A DNA stretch of 64,000 nt from the NCBI RefSeq assembly GCF_033807535.1, contig NZ_CP136856.1:3379001-3443000 (forward strand), read 5' to 3'. The stretch is from Oceanisphaera sp. IT1-181 (GTDB lineage: Bacteria > Pseudomonadota > Gammaproteobacteria > Enterobacterales > Aeromonadaceae). The notes under the pieces were generated by a model, which saw only the letters and a program-made list of their open reading frames with translations, searched no databases and was not told the DNA's origin. The position numbers and the translations under genes were made by a program. Positions 49,704-58,136 of the stretch are shown here, piece after piece (the first letter of the stretch is position 1; each line of letters starts with the position of its first letter).

Positions 49704-50351
49704 ATGAAAAAAGTTGCCATTATTTTAAGCGGCTGCGGCGTGAATGACGGTTCTGAAATTCATGAAGCCGTGCTCTGCTTATTACACCTCACCAAACAGG
49801 GCGCGAGCTATCAATGCTTTGCGCCCGATAAACCCCAAGAGACTACCAATCATCTCACGGGAACATTAGACGCTGGCCAACAGCGCAATGTACTAACCGA
49901 AGCGGCGCGCATTGCTCGGGGCGAGATTAAACCGCTCACCGAGCTCAATGTGAGCGATTTTGATGCACTGCTGTTACCTGGCGGTTTTGGCGTGGCGAAA
50001 AACTTAAGTGACTTTGCCAGTCAAGGCACAGACATGCAGCTCGATGCCCAAGTGCAGGCGGCCTGCAAGTCGTTTGCCAGTGCCCGCAAACCCGCAGGCT
50101 ACTGTTGCATAGCGCCCATCTTGATCCCGCGCGTTTATCCAGCTGGCGTGAAAGGCACTATCGGCACAGACACGGGCACCGCCGATGCTTTTATCGCCAT
50201 GGGCGGCGAGCACATCGGCTGTGCGGTGACGGACGTAGTAGAGGATGCCCGTTATCAGGTGATCTCGACCCCCGCCTACATGCTAGCCAAAAACATTGCC
50301 GAGGCGGATATTGGTATCGGCAAACTAGTGAAACGCTTATTGGAGATGTAA
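49704..50351 (+). CDS. elbB: ElbB-type glyoxalase-like protein (DJ-1/PfpI superfamily)
   Basis: 215 residues matching E. coli ElbB. The sequence KKVAIILSGCGVNDGSEIHEAVL at the N-terminus, LLLPGGFGVAKNLSDFA in the middle and GYCCIAPIL (nucleophile-elbow cysteine) are typical. The E. coli protein has weak glyoxalase activity and a mutant affects isoprenoid yield; its physiological role is unclear. GGAATAAGGT precedes the ATG. Followed by repeats. Confidence 0.92.
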   Translation: MKKVAIILSGCGVNDGSEIHEAVLCLLHLTKQGASYQCFAPDKPQETTNHLTGTLDAGQQRNVLTEAARIARGEIKPLTELNVSDFDALLLPGGFGVAKNLSDFASQGTDMQLDAQVQAACKSFASARKPAGYCCIAPILIPRVYPAGVKGTIGTDTGTADAFIAMGGEHIGCAVTDVVEDARYQVISTPAYMLAKNIAEADIGIGKLVKRLLEM

Positions 50352-50389
50352 GAGCAGCGCCCAGCACTAGGCGCCTAGCTAAGTTCAAA

Positions 50390-50592
50390 AGACTAGAAAT
50401 GTTTTTGCCACGGAAGAACACGGAATCCACGGAAAAATTAAGATGATATAAACTCGACAAGTAATAAGATCCTATTATGGTAAGACCTCCCTTTCTTATG
50501 GCTTGGGGTGGCTCTTACCATAAAAATCACTTTCAGATCTGATCTCTATTTTTCCGTGTTCTTCCGTGGATTCCGTGGCGAAGAAGTCTCAA
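50390..50592. repeat. CCACGGAA-family element, inverted-pair copy 2
   Basis: Left arm TTTTTGCCACGGAAGAACAC, AAAAATTAAGATGATATAAA and ACAAGTAATAAGATCC; right arm inverted GATCTGATCTCTATTTTTCC and CGTGGATTCCGTGGCGAAG. In the centre TTATGGTAAGA (50475-50485) pairs with TCTTACCATAA (50513-50523). It is the same composite as 5581-5800, reversed. Confidence 0.8.
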
Positions 50593-50599
50593 TCGCATA

Positions 50600-50631
50600 A
50601 AAAAGGCCAGCATAAGCTGGCCTAAAAAACT
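50600..50631. terminator. Bidirectional terminator
   Basis: AGGCCAGC, loop ATAA, GCTGGCCT, flanked by A and T-complement runs on both sides. Confidence 0.75.
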
Positions 50632-50693
50632 CTGGAAGCAATGTGAGCAATGTGAGCAATGTCGTGCCTTCAAAAACTTATCTCCGCTTACCG

Positions 50694-50727
50694 CATAACT
50701 TAACCATAACTTAACCATAACTTAACG
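50694..50727. repeat. 11-bp tandem repeat, three units
   Basis: ATAACTTAACC repeated three times (last unit ending CG). Preceded at 50638-50664 by three units of about AATGTGAGC. Confidence 0.75.
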
Positions 50728-50760
50728 TCGCGGGGAACCACTCCTCGAAAGCAAAGTAAC

Positions 50761-50779
50761 GATAACTATTATCATTACT
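50761..50779. promoter_or_regulatory. Fur-box-like site
   Basis: GATAACTATTATCATTACT agrees with the 19-bp Fur consensus GATAATGATAATCATTATC at 14 positions by my count. It lies 137 bp before the exported-protein gene, with a second AACTATCATTTAC half site 16 bp on. Confidence 0.5.
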
Positions 50780-50915
50780 GTTTGCAACTATCATTTACAC
50801 TTTTTTCAATCCTGCTCGCCAGCGTCCCTAGCCGGTGCGGCTACTAGTTATGTCTCTACTACAATAAACAACACTGCTTTAGCTGAGATCTAGAGCTTAT
50901 TGAGGAGGGAACCTT

Positions 50916-51554
50916 ATGACTAAGCGCTGGCTATGGATAAGTTTATTAATGCCCAACCTACTGCTGGCAGGACAGCTGTTGGCCGCAGAGTCGAATACCG
51001 CGACTAAAGAAGCGATTGAAGCCGCTCATGAAGCAGAAAACGAAATTAAACAGGCAATCACAGCCGCCGCCGAGGCTTATCAAGCAGGCGAGCTGTCCCA
51101 GGCGGTGACGCAATTAGATTATTCCGCCACCTTAATCCGCCAACTACAAGCGGTTGAGCTGGGTAAGTTATTTCCTGAGCCTTTACCCGGCTGGCAAGCA
51201 GATAAGGTAGACAGCCAAGCGGGAGCCGCAGGGCTTTTTGGCGGTGGTATTAATGCCTCACGCAATTATCACAAAGGCGACCATCGTCTAGAGATAAGTA
51301 TCATGAAAGACTCGCCGCTGCTGCAAACCATGGGCATGCTGTTTGCTAACCCCAGTATGGCGACCATGGGTGGCTACAAGATGAAGCGCATTCAAGGGCA
51401 CACCGCCATGAGCAAAGCAGAAGATAACCACCAAGAGCTACAGATGATGATCGAAAACCGCATTTTGCTGCAGTTTAATGGCCGCAATATCAGCGAAGAC
51501 GACCTCAAGGCTTATGCTGAAGCCGTCGACATTGAGGCCATCACTAAACTCTAA
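50916..51554 (+). CDS. Exported protein of unknown function
   Basis: 212 residues with a signal peptide (MTKRWLWISLLMPNLLLAGQ, cleavage near LLAAES), then an Ala/Glu-rich helical region (about 25-75) and a mixed domain containing LPGWQADKVDSQAGAAGLFGGGINASRNY, MGGYKMKRIQGHTAMSK and a closing ISEDDLKAYAEAVDIEAI. Tryptophan-glycine-rich LPGW...ASR sequences of this kind occur in periplasmic proteins of unknown role. Not recognised further. GAGGAGG precedes the ATG. The Fur-like box upstream hints at iron control. Confidence 0.75.
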   Translation: MTKRWLWISLLMPNLLLAGQLLAAESNTATKEAIEAAHEAENEIKQAITAAAEAYQAGELSQAVTQLDYSATLIRQLQAVELGKLFPEPLPGWQADKVDSQAGAAGLFGGGINASRNYHKGDHRLEISIMKDSPLLQTMGMLFANPSMATMGGYKMKRIQGHTAMSKAEDNHQELQMMIENRILLQFNGRNISEDDLKAYAEAVDIEAITKL

Positions 51555-51591
51555 GTGCGACTGGCGCTAGTGGCTCGCTGCGCCTTGCTGT

Positions 51592-52257
51592 TTAGCTTCT
51601 TACTGTTTGTACCTTAAGACCGGTTTCACCAATAAACTTGCTGCTCAAGTACTTGAGCAGCAAGCCATAGGCTGGCACAAATAAGACCAAACTAAACAGC
51701 AGCTTAACTCCGTAATCTACCCAAGCAATCTCCACCCAATGTTGTGCCATAAAGGGATCGGGTGAGCGATAAAACGCCAAGCTAAAAAACACCAGCGTAT
51801 CGACTAAATTGCCAAAAATAGTGGAGCAAGTGGGCGCTATCCACCAGGCTTTTACTTGGCGTAACCGGTTAAACACCGACACATCCATGATCTGGCCCAA
51901 CACATAAGCCATAAAACTGGCCAGTGCGATGCGCGCCACAAACAAGTTGAACTCAGACAGCGCCGCTAGCCCTTGATATTTAGCCTCAAAAAACAATACC
52001 GACAACACATAAGAGCTGGCCAAGGCCGGCAGCATCACCAATAAAATAATGCGCCGCGCCATGGCCGCACCAAAGATGCGCACCGTCAGATCGGTCGCTA
52101 AATAAATAAAGGGAAAACTCAGTGCACCCCAAGTGGTGTGAAAACCAAACAGGGTAAAAGGCAACTGCACCAGATAGTTACTGGCGGCAATAATAGCGAC
52201 GTGAAAGAAAGACAGCCGAAATAAGGCCGTATTGTACTGCTGAGGTGAAATAACCAT
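51592..52257 (-). CDS. yhhQ: Queuosine-precursor transporter YhhQ
   Basis: 221 residues, six membrane helices, matching E. coli YhhQ throughout: YLVQLPFTLFGFHTTWGALS, FPFIYLATDLTVRIFGAAMA, SFMAYVLGQIMDVSVFNRLRQ, SPDPFMAQHWVEIAWVDYGVK. It imports preQ0/preQ1 for queuosine in tRNA. A preQ1-I riboswitch sits immediately before its start and covers the ribosome site, so the transporter should be turned off when preQ1 is plentiful. Confidence 0.94.
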   Translation of the reverse strand: MVISPQQYNTALFRLSFFHVAIIAASNYLVQLPFTLFGFHTTWGALSFPFIYLATDLTVRIFGAAMARRIILLVMLPALASSYVLSVLFFEAKYQGLAALSEFNLFVARIALASFMAYVLGQIMDVSVFNRLRQVKAWWIAPTCSTIFGNLVDTLVFFSLAFYRSPDPFMAQHWVEIAWVDYGVKLLFSLVLFVPAYGLLLKYLSSKFIGETGLKVQTVRS

Positions 52258-52263
52258 GATAGA

Positions 52264-52294
52264 CCTTTTTTATAATGGGGTTAGGGAACCCATT
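52264..52294 (-). promoter_or_regulatory. PreQ1-I riboswitch controlling yhhQ
   Basis: Minus strand: P1 5' arm AATGGG, loop TTCCCTAAC, P1 3' arm CCCATT, A-rich tail ATAAAAAAGG whose AGG can pair with CCT in the loop (H-type pseudoknot). It closely resembles the known aptamer of Thermoanaerobacter (CTGGGTCGCAGTAACCCCAG, A-rich, AAGG). The AAGG is also the yhhQ ribosome site, 6 bases before the ATG. Confidence 0.85.
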
Positions 52295-52378
52295 CCGAAA
52301 ACGGCGCTTAGTATAACCAGCCGTGCGGCATTAACAAATGCTTTAATTTTAATCAGATTCGGAATGACGGCCGCTATA

Positions 52379-53278
52379 CTAACGTTTTGCCACGCATTTG
52401 TCTTTACCTGAAAGTAAATTCCACACTCGTAGGCCAAACACATTCAAGCCTAAGCCCAGCATCACCAGTAACGCGCCCGCCCACTGGGCCGAGGTAAGTT
52501 GCTCATCCAACAACCATACTGCCGAGCTTAATCCCACTACGGGTACCAACAGTGAAAAAGGCGCCACCATACCGGTAGCATAGCGCTGTAATAAACGGCT
52601 CCAGAGGCCATATCCTAACAGGGTGGCGATAAAGGCGAGGTATGCCAAGGCGAGCAGTGTCTGTCTACTAATATGGCGCAAAGCATCTGCTATTTGCGCT
52701 GGGCCTTCTAGCCACAACGACAGTGCTAAAAAGGGCAAGGGTGGCACCAAGTTACCCCATACAATAAGACCAATTAAATTAACGCGACCTATTTTTTTAG
52801 TCACTATATTACCCAGTGCCCACATGGCCGATGCCGCCAGTGTTAGGCCTAAGCCCAGCATGGTCATGGTGCCGTCACCACCAAAGCCAATAATCGCCAA
52901 ACCCGCCGCCGCCACCAACAAGCCCGCCAGATGCACAGGTTTAATCTTCTCGCCTAACAATAACGCGGCAAAAAACAGGCTAAAAAAGGCTTGGGATTGC
53001 AGTACCAGTGAAGCGAGTCCGGCCGGCATGCCATTGGCCATTGCGTAAAACAGAAAGGCAAACTGGCCTAATGAGATAGTACCGCCATAAGCAATCAGCC
53101 AACGCCAAGGAACCGCGGGCCGCTTAATCAACAGCACGGCAGGAAAGGCCACCAAGGTAAAACGCAGGGCTCCCAGCAACATAGGCGGCACATCATCTAA
53201 ACCCGCGAGGATCACCACAAAGTTCATGCCCCACACGCCGATTACAACTAATGCCAACAGTACGTCTTTGGGTGCCAT
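52379..53278 (-). CDS. eamA: Cysteine/O-acetylserine exporter EamA
   Basis: 299 residues, ten membrane helices in two EamA repeats. It follows E. coli EamA (YdeD) closely: LALVVIGVWGMNFVVI, GMPAGLASLVLQSQAFFSLFF, APFSLLVPVVGLSSAVWLLDEQL and GLGLNVFGLR. The E. coli protein exports cysteine-pathway metabolites. Monocistronic, about 120 bp upstream of yhhQ on the same strand. Confidence 0.9.
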   Translation of the reverse strand: MAPKDVLLALVVIGVWGMNFVVILAGLDDVPPMLLGALRFTLVAFPAVLLIKRPAVPWRWLIAYGGTISLGQFAFLFYAMANGMPAGLASLVLQSQAFFSLFFAALLLGEKIKPVHLAGLLVAAAGLAIIGFGGDGTMTMLGLGLTLAASAMWALGNIVTKKIGRVNLIGLIVWGNLVPPLPFLALSLWLEGPAQIADALRHISRQTLLALAYLAFIATLLGYGLWSRLLQRYATGMVAPFSLLVPVVGLSSAVWLLDEQLTSAQWAGALLVMLGLGLNVFGLRVWNLLSGKDKCVAKR

Positions 53279-53356
53279 AGTGAGAACTCCTGTTAAGTCA
53301 TATTGTCAGCTTTAGCCATCAGCCACAGAAAACACGGTATTGTGTAAGCTTGGCCC

Positions 53357-53653
53357 TTAACCGACAGCTACCGAAGGCCCGTTCCACTGCTCGGTTAGCC
53401 ACGCCGCTACCTCTTGATCGGCGGCGCTAAAGGGCTGCAGCCAAGCGCAGTTTCCATAATGCTCAAAGCACAGCAATACGCGACTGCCTTCAAAGCCTAA
53501 CAACCATTGCTGATAATCCGCACCCTGCTCACGTTCTATTAGCTGCAAATCTAATACGGTTATAAATTGTTCGGCCCAAGCGGGAAAACTCTCAAAGCTC
53601 AGCGGTTGCACGGCTACTAGGGCGACTGCGGCGGATGATTTTTCATCATTCAT
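53357..53653 (-). CDS. Small cytoplasmic protein, DUF3630-like
   Basis: 98 residues without signal or membrane segment. The central GADYQQWLLGFEGSRVLLCFEHYGNCAWLQ is what I recall of the DUF3630 family of Vibrio, Shewanella and Aeromonas. Function unknown. It lies 78 bp before eamA and 120 bp after selO, on the same strand as both. Confidence 0.62.
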   Translation of the reverse strand: MNDEKSSAAVALVAVQPLSFESFPAWAEQFITVLDLQLIEREQGADYQQWLLGFEGSRVLLCFEHYGNCAWLQPFSAADQEVAAWLTEQWNGPSVAVG

Positions 53654-53683
53654 ATAATTTATGTGCCCTGTTTATTGAAGTCG

Positions 53684-53762
53684 CTATACGCATTACGCCA
53701 TACGCGGTAAATAAAACGGTGACTAGCTCTTAACTTACGGCGTAAAGCTTACCGCGTAAGAC
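53684..53762. repeat. GTACGCCGTA-type inverted repeats
   Basis: GCTATACGCATTACGCCATA and CGCGGTAAATAAAACGGTG, then reversed CTTACGGCGTAAAGCTTACC and GCGTAAGACG. Same family as at 39298 but without a strong central terminator. Confidence 0.6.
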
Positions 53763-53773
53763 GTTGTGTACCC

Positions 53774-55207
53774 TTACGAACTACAAGAAATAGACAGATC
53801 GCAGGCCCAAGTCGGTGCAGGCTCGGCATAAGCTTCAAACTCCGGCTGCTCGTCGAAGGGGCGCGCCAGCAGCATTAACAAAGTATCCGCCTCACTTAAG
53901 TCGCCCTGCTCCGCCATCGTAATCGCCTGTTGTGCCAAGTGATTGCGCAGTATGTATTTGGGATTGACGCTATTCATCAAACGCACGCGTTCGGCTTGAT
54001 CTGTGCCTTCTCGGCTTAAGCGCGCCTGATATTGCTCAAACCAAGAGCTAAAGGATTCGGCATTCGGCAATAAAGCTGCTAAATCGGCGGATATTTCACC
54101 ACTCGCCGTCACGCCCACTAAGCGGCGAAACCAGCAAGTGTAATCCACTTTATGGATGGCCATTAGGTTAAACATATCGCGAAACAATGCGGGATCTGCG
54201 TCTTCCCACGCGGTTAAGCCCAGCTTTTGGCGCATGCCCTCGGAATAAGCAGACATTAATTGCCGCTCATATTTACCTAAGGCCGTTTGTAAGACCTCCA
54301 TCTCGACAAAACCCGATAATGATTGAGCCAAGCGTTGTAAGTTCCAATAGCCCACCGCCGGTTGCTGATCGTAGGCATAGCGACCGCCGGAGTCTGAGTG
54401 ATTACAAATATGATGAGGGTCATACGCATCTAAAAAGCCGTAGGGGCCGTAATCCAGCGTTAAGCCCAGCATCGACATATTGTCGGTATTGAGCACCCCA
54501 TGACAAAAGCCCACTAACTGCCACTGAGCAATCACGGCGGCGGTTTTCTCCACCACCCGCGAAAATAAATCGCCATAACCGGCCGCATCTTTGGTTAAAT
54601 CCGGCCACTGAGTATCAATTAAATAATCGAGTAAGGTCGGAATATGCTCAGACTTGCCCGAGTAGTAAAAATACTCAAAATGACCAAAGCGTAAATGGCT
54701 GGGGGCGGCGCGCAATACGGCGGCCCCTGCTTCTACCTCTTCTCGATAAACCGGCTGCTTGCTGGTCACCAATGCCAGCGCGCGCGTGGTGGCAATACCT
54801 AAATGATACAGAGCTTCTGAGGCTAAATACTCGCGCAGTGAAGAGCGCAACACGGCGCGACCATCACCAAAGCGCGAATAAGGCGTCTTGCCGCCGCCTT
54901 TAAGATTTAAGTCCCAGCGCTGGCCATTAGGTGCTATCACTTCACCCAGTAACAGCGCCCGACCGTCGCCTAACTGGGGGCTAAAACCACCAAATTGATG
55001 CCCAGCATACACCTGAGCAAACGGCACCATGCCCTCCGCTAACCAGTGGCCACTGACTAAATCGCGCCATTGTTCTTGGCTGAGCTCAATACCCAACTCT
55101 TCGGCAAGCTCAGTGTTAAGTAACAACAAGGTAGGCGAGAGCAAGGGACTGGGTTGCACCACAGAGCCGGCCCACGCAAATTGAGCATATTGATTATCTA
55201 AGCGCAT
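53774..55207 (-). CDS. selO: Protein AMPylase SelO (YdiU)
   Basis: 477 residues with the SelO pseudokinase motifs: VYAGHQFGGFSPQLGDGRALLLGE, LNLKGGGKTPYSRFGDGRAVLRSS, HGVLNTDNMSMLGLTLDYGPYGFLDAYDP. It ends in SCSS, the bacterial form of the C-terminal CxSS/UxSS motif. E. coli SelO transfers AMP to Ser, Thr or Tyr of metabolic proteins during oxidative stress, and its activity is tied to a disulfide involving the C-terminal Cys. Monocistronic. Confidence 0.95.
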   Translation of the reverse strand: MRLDNQYAQFAWAGSVVQPSPLLSPTLLLLNTELAEELGIELSQEQWRDLVSGHWLAEGMVPFAQVYAGHQFGGFSPQLGDGRALLLGEVIAPNGQRWDLNLKGGGKTPYSRFGDGRAVLRSSLREYLASEALYHLGIATTRALALVTSKQPVYREEVEAGAAVLRAAPSHLRFGHFEYFYYSGKSEHIPTLLDYLIDTQWPDLTKDAAGYGDLFSRVVEKTAAVIAQWQLVGFCHGVLNTDNMSMLGLTLDYGPYGFLDAYDPHHICNHSDSGGRYAYDQQPAVGYWNLQRLAQSLSGFVEMEVLQTALGKYERQLMSAYSEGMRQKLGLTAWEDADPALFRDMFNLMAIHKVDYTCWFRRLVGVTASGEISADLAALLPNAESFSSWFEQYQARLSREGTDQAERVRLMNSVNPKYILRNHLAQQAITMAEQGDLSEADTLLMLLARPFDEQPEFEAYAEPAPTWACDLSISCSS

Positions 55208-55417
55208 GTTTTTGTCCTATGGCCGTTAACTGGGTTTTATCTTTCACCCTGACTTACATTATACTGCCGCCGCCAACTCAATAACGATTGTCGATTAGTA
55301 AGGAAAGTGTCACCTAAGCCAAGTATATGAGCGCTTGGGTCAGCAGCCTCTTGTCCGCAACCGTTATTAAGTCTCGAAGCAATATTCTAAATTCACTAAT
55401 AATAACGGAGTTTCATC

Positions 55418-55717
55418 ATGAAAAAACGGATGACAGCCGCAGTCGCTTTCGCACTACTGAGCGCCCCTGCTTTTGCTGCGGGCAATGCGGATGCTGGTAA
55501 AGCTAAATCTGCAGTTTGCGCCGCCTGTCACGGGCCAGAGGGTATCTCTTCTTTGGAGATTTACCCGAATTTAGCGGGTCAAAAAGAAGCATATTTGGCT
55601 ACCCAGTTACAACATTTCCGCGATGGCGAGCGTAACAACCCTATTATGGCGCCCATGGCCAAGCCTTTGTCTGACGCTGATATCGCCGACTTAGCCGCCT
55701 ATTACGCAAATTTTTAA
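55418..55717 (+). CDS. Small periplasmic monohaem c-type cytochrome
   Basis: 99 residues: signal peptide cleaved after APAFA, haem motif CAACH, axial Met in APMAKPLSDADIADLAAYYANF. It resembles one half of cytochrome c4 (compare the product at 28904: GKAKSA.CAACHGP and the same DGERNN-like loop), so it may have come from a c4 gene by loss of one domain. Probably an electron shuttle. The ATG follows GGAG by 9 bases. Its terminator is now 317 bp downstream because a MITE lies between. Confidence 0.92.
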   Translation: MKKRMTAAVAFALLSAPAFAAGNADAGKAKSAVCAACHGPEGISSLEIYPNLAGQKEAYLATQLQHFRDGERNNPIMAPMAKPLSDADIADLAAYYANF

Positions 55718-55742
55718 GAGCCGCTGTAAGCTCTAAGCCGTA

Positions 55743-56017
55743 CCTGATTACCCACAAAGCTCAGCCATGTTTCAGAGAACTCAGCACCAATTAATTCAAT
55801 AGGTTACAGGGAGGTACCGCCTCTTCGGTAAAGAATATGAGGCTCAGTTTGGTATTTTGACCTTGTAGGGGCCAATTTATTCGGCCCGGTTTGGTGTTTT
55901 GGTTTAAATCTAAACCTCAGTAGCAGCCAGCAGAGCTGGCCTGCCGAATAAATTGGGCAGCTACAAAGAACAAACCAAAACAGCGCACATCATGGCTGAG
56001 GGTCATACGTAATCAGG
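55743..56017. mobile_element. MITE-like element, complete copy 2
   Basis: 275 bp, the same element as 1636-1952 in the same orientation, about 42 bp shorter. Ends CCTGATTACCCACAAAGC and GTCATACGTAATCAGG. Flanked by the exact 8-bp direct repeat AAGCCGTA (55735-55742 and 56018-56025). It separates the cytochrome gene from the terminator at 56034. Confidence 0.82.
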
Positions 56018-56033
56018 AAGCCGTAAGTCAAAA

Positions 56034-56066
56034 AAAAGCACTGAACCTCAAGGTTTGGTGCTTTTT
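56034..56066. terminator. Bidirectional terminator between cytochrome gene and recQ
   Basis: AAAAGCACTGAACCT, loop CA, AGGTTTGGTGCTTTTT, about 15 pairs including G-U. On the minus strand it is followed by nine T, so it serves recQ strongly. Confidence 0.9.
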
Positions 56067-56120
56067 AGTTTTAGCTTTGTGTGGATTTTTCTGACGTCTG
56101 ATGGCTGAGGGCTTTACCGA

Positions 56121-57947
56121 CTAGTTCTGCTGGCGTAATAATCTTAAAAAAGCCACGCCGTAGCGTTCTAACTTACGCGCGCCTATGCCATTAATACTTA
56201 ATAACTCGGCCTCGGTTTTGGGTCTATAGCGGGCTAATTCAATAAGCGTAGCGTCACTGAACACCACGTACGGTGGCACATCTGCTTCATCGGCCAGTTG
56301 TTTGCGTAACTTGCGCATCTCCTGAAACAAGGCTTTATCTTCAGGCTTGGTTAAGGCTGCATCACTTTTATCTTTGGTTTTCACCCGTACCATTCTCGGC
56401 TCAGCCAACTCTAGGCAGACTTCACCGCGCAATACCGGCCGCGCCGCTTCCGTCAGCTGCAACACCATATTACGGGTGATATTTTGGCTGAGTAAGCCGG
56501 AGTGAATCAGTTGGCGAATAACACTCACCCAGTGCTCTTGGCTTTTATCTTTGCCAATGCCATAGGTCGAAAGCTTATCGTGGCCGTATTCGCGCACCCG
56601 CTGAGTATCGGCACCGCGCAGCACATCCACCACATAAGTAACGCCAAAGCCCTGCCCAACGCGATACACACAAGACAGCGCCTTTTGCGCATCTTGGCTG
56701 CCGTCATAACGGGTAGGCGGATCCAAACAAATATCACAGTTACCGCACGCTTCCCGCTGATATTCACCAAAGTAATTTAGCAGCACTTGGCGCCGACACG
56801 TCAGTGACTCGGCAAAGGCCGCCATCACGTTCAGCTTATAGAGCTCGACTTGGGTCTGTTGGGCATTTTCATTGTTTTCTAACAATCGGCGTACCCGACC
56901 CACATCGCCTGGATCGTAGAGCAACAAGGCTTCTGCAGGCAGACCATCTCGCCCACCACGACCGGTTTCTTGATAGTAAGATTCGATGTTTTTTGGAATA
57001 TCGTAATGCACTACGTAGCGCACGTTGGGCTTATCGATGCCCATGCCAAAGGCCACGGTCGCCACTACTATGTCGAGATCGTCGCGAGTAAAACGCTCTT
57101 GCACCGATTGGCGCACTTCTAATGGCAAACCCGCATGATAACTGGCGGCTTTATGGCCCCGACCAATCAGCCGTTCGGCCATTTCCTCGACCCGTTTGCG
57201 GCTCGAGCAATACACAATGCCACATAAGCCGGGCTGGTCAGCTACGTAACGCAGCAGTTGGTCGGCGCCTTTAAATTTATCGACTAAGGTGTAGCGAATA
57301 TTAGGCCGGTCGAAGCTGGCGATATGGATTAAAGGGTCGGTTAAATTCAACCGACCCAGCATATCTTGGCGAGTGGCTTCGTCTGCGGTGGCCGTTAATG
57401 CCATCACCGGAATATTCGGGAACCACTGTTTGAGCCGACCCAGCAGTGCATATTCAGGCCTAAAATCATGGCCCCACTGGGAAATACAGTGTGCCTCATC
57501 GATGGCAAATAAGCCGAGCTCTAATTCGCCCAGTCGCTCCATAAACTCTTGCTGCAGCAAGCGCTCTGGCGACACATAGACCAACTTCACCTCACCCCGG
57601 CGCATGGCCGTTAAGTGATTGTGCATCACCTCACGGCTAAGGGTGCTGTTGATGTAGACCGCCGCCACGCCGTTGGCTACTAAGCTATCCACCTGATCTT
57701 TCATCAAGGAAATCAACGGCGACACCACAATAGTGAGGCCGGATCGCAACAAAGCAGGAATTTGATAACAGATGGATTTACCGCCACCGGTCGGCTTGAT
57801 AACCAAGGCATCGCGCCCAGCTATGACTGTATCTATGATCTCTTGCTGGCCATCGCGAAAGCTCTGATAGCCAAACACCTGCTGCAAAACCGCCAAGGGA
57901 GTGTCGGGAATAGGAACGGAATCAACTTGTTCGGTCAAGGGAGTCAT
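56121..57947 (-). CDS. recQ: ATP-dependent DNA helicase RecQ
   Basis: 608 residues from the ATG at 57947, matching the 609 of E. coli; an open extension to 58067 lacks similarity and was left out. Walker A KPTGGGKSICYQ, DEAH box FAIDEAHCISQWGHDFRPEY, helicase motif VI YQETGRGGRDG, the zinc-binding cysteines (CRRQ, CGNCDICLDPP), the winged helix and a C-terminal HRDC domain (LFQEMRKLRKQLADEADVPPYVVFSD). A 3'-5' helicase for recombination and stalled forks. Divergent from rarD. Confidence 0.96.
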   Translation of the reverse strand: MTPLTEQVDSVPIPDTPLAVLQQVFGYQSFRDGQQEIIDTVIAGRDALVIKPTGGGKSICYQIPALLRSGLTIVVSPLISLMKDQVDSLVANGVAAVYINSTLSREVMHNHLTAMRRGEVKLVYVSPERLLQQEFMERLGELELGLFAIDEAHCISQWGHDFRPEYALLGRLKQWFPNIPVMALTATADEATRQDMLGRLNLTDPLIHIASFDRPNIRYTLVDKFKGADQLLRYVADQPGLCGIVYCSSRKRVEEMAERLIGRGHKAASYHAGLPLEVRQSVQERFTRDDLDIVVATVAFGMGIDKPNVRYVVHYDIPKNIESYYQETGRGGRDGLPAEALLLYDPGDVGRVRRLLENNENAQQTQVELYKLNVMAAFAESLTCRRQVLLNYFGEYQREACGNCDICLDPPTRYDGSQDAQKALSCVYRVGQGFGVTYVVDVLRGADTQRVREYGHDKLSTYGIGKDKSQEHWVSVIRQLIHSGLLSQNITRNMVLQLTEAARPVLRGEVCLELAEPRMVRVKTKDKSDAALTKPEDKALFQEMRKLRKQLADEADVPPYVVFSDATLIELARYRPKTEAELLSINGIGARKLERYGVAFLRLLRQQN

Positions 57948-58136
57948 TTCAGCCTGCAGGATAAAAGCGGACCTACATTGTAGAACAGGGGGGCCAAACA
58001 ATGAAGCTCGCCGATAATTGGCGAACCTACCGAGCTCGGTGTGAGTCTTGAGCAAGCAAGTTAACAAGCTTTACTGCTAGCCAATTCGGACTGGCGATAG
58101 TTACACTGCACTCCTGCTTTATATTAGATATTTATT

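Larger units (their letters stand above)
50352..50915. other. 564-bp gap elbB / exported protein
   Basis: A GCGCC box (50354-50382), the composite CCACGGAA element, a bidirectional terminator, two short tandem arrays, then an AT-rich promoter region with a Fur-like site. No gene seen. Confidence 0.65.
55718..56120. other. 403-bp gap: MITE and terminator
   Basis: Holds only the MITE, its target duplication and the bidirectional terminator. Removing the MITE and one TSD copy leaves a compact gap of about 120 bp, presumably the ancestral state. Confidence 0.75.

Noticed and set aside
50694..50727. Short tandem repeats as a CRISPR array
   Set aside because: Units of 9-11 bp are directly adjacent without spacers, and no cas gene is present.
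57948..58067. N-terminal extension of RecQ to an upstream ATG
   Set aside because: The extra 40 residues have no similarity to RecQ; the start at 57947 gives the family length.
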